From positions 1-5,079 of the forward strand of contig JAEYNQ010000108.1 in NCBI GenBank assembly GCA_023412455.1: 5,079 bases of DNA, read 5' to 3'. A program made the translations under genes and the position numbers. The DNA comes from Bacillota bacterium. Lineage in GTDB: Bacteria; Bacillota; Clostridia; Lachnospirales; Cellulosilyticaceae. The notes beneath the pieces were generated by a model. That model saw only the letters and a list, made by a program, of their open reading frames with translations. It was not told the origin of the DNA and searched no databases. Below are positions 4,784 to 5,079 of the stretch, piece by piece; position 1 is the stretch's first letter; every line of letters begins with the position of its first letter.

Positions 4784-5079
4784 TCATAATGAGAGAGTGG
4801 CAGATTGAATATGCCCTTTAATCGCTTCAAAGCTTTCTTGGCTAATAACATGTTCTATTTTGCAAGCGTCTTGATCAGCAATCTCTTTGCAAACCCCGAG
4901 TTGCATAAGCCAAGAAGAAAGGAGTTCATGTCTTTCATAAATCATTTCTGCAATTTTTTTGCCTGTTTCAGTCAGCGTGATAAAACCTTCGTCACTGACT
5001 ACAATATGATTTTTCTCTCGAAGATTTTTCATAGCCACACTGACACTGGATTTTTTGAAACCCAATTCATTAGCAATAT
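4784..5079 (-). CDS. DtxR/MntR-family metal-dependent transcriptional repressor (partial, start outside window)
   Basis: The frame stays open to the window edge and adds IANEL before GFKKSSVSVAMKNL, which is the recognition part of the DtxR-family winged helix-turn-helix. The gene therefore starts beyond 5079; the TTG at 5065-5063 encodes an internal Leu and is not the start. About 98 C-terminal residues are visible: the wing (SDEGFITLTETGKKIA), then the dimerisation helices with ERHELLSSWL and DQDACKIEHVISQESFEAI. The His of RHE and the C, E and H of ACKIEH match the metal-ligand positions of DtxR (H79, C102, E105, H106). MntR has Glu where this Cys stands. No C-terminal SH3-like domain follows, so it is the short, MntR-sized form of about 120-140 residues. 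It is expected to bind Fe(II) or Mn(II) and repress metal uptake genes; which metal is uncertain. The hairpin at 4721-4751 closes the unit. Confidence 0.92.
   Translation of the reverse strand, partial: IANELGFKKSSVSVAMKNLREKNHIVVSDEGFITLTETGKKIAEMIYERHELLSSWLMQLGVCKEIADQDACKIEHVISQESFEAIKGHIQSATLSL

Noticed and set aside
5063..5065. TTG as start codon of the metal-dependent repressor
   Set aside because: The frame stays open upstream to the window edge and reads IANEL, which continues the conserved DtxR helix-turn-helix, so TTG is an internal Leu codon.

Overview
The window is AT-rich, with strong AGGAGG-type ribosome binding sites, extended -10 promoters and hairpin-plus-T-tract terminators. 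Together with the protein families present, this points to a low-GC, probably anaerobic Firmicute of the class Clostridia. The genus cannot be fixed from the sequence. Nothing looks like a phage, insertion sequence, CRISPR array, tRNA or rRNA.

Left part (1-1967, + strand). The last 24 codons of an unidentified gene end at 77. Next come a complete MerR-family regulator with a GyrI-like effector-binding domain (134-949) and a 269-residue alpha/alpha-toroid protein of the terpene cyclase/prenyltransferase fold (1022-1831). Between them lies a textbook MerR-type promoter: TTGACT and TAGACT separated by 19 bp, with a dyad in the spacer. The regulator therefore very probably controls the toroid gene. 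A 24-codon micro-ORF overlaps the toroid stop codon, and a terminator follows at 1938-1967.

Middle part (1968-3661, + strand). A 288-residue thioredoxin-reductase-like flavoprotein (2162-3028) keeps the FAD motifs and the CATC redox centre but has lost both NADPH-binding motifs. This matches the known pyridine-nucleotide-independent (ferredoxin-linked) clostridial reductases. A 7-1-7 palindrome lies just upstream and a hairpin terminator follows. A 246-bp non-coding stretch then contains three closely spaced palindromes and an extended -10 promoter for a 105-residue protein of unknown function (3344-3661).

Right part (3662-5079, - strand). A long shared hairpin (3711-3770) separates the unknown gene from a convergent PfkB/ribokinase-family sugar kinase (3770-4681). 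Beyond it is the C-terminal part of a DtxR/MntR-family metal-dependent repressor, whose start lies outside the window. A hairpin at 4721-4751 separates repressor and kinase, and the kinase has its own extended -10 promoter.

The window is a set of short, separately transcribed units rather than one long operon. The strongest functional link is the MerR regulator with its toroid target. The most notable single protein is the NADPH-motif-less thioredoxin reductase.
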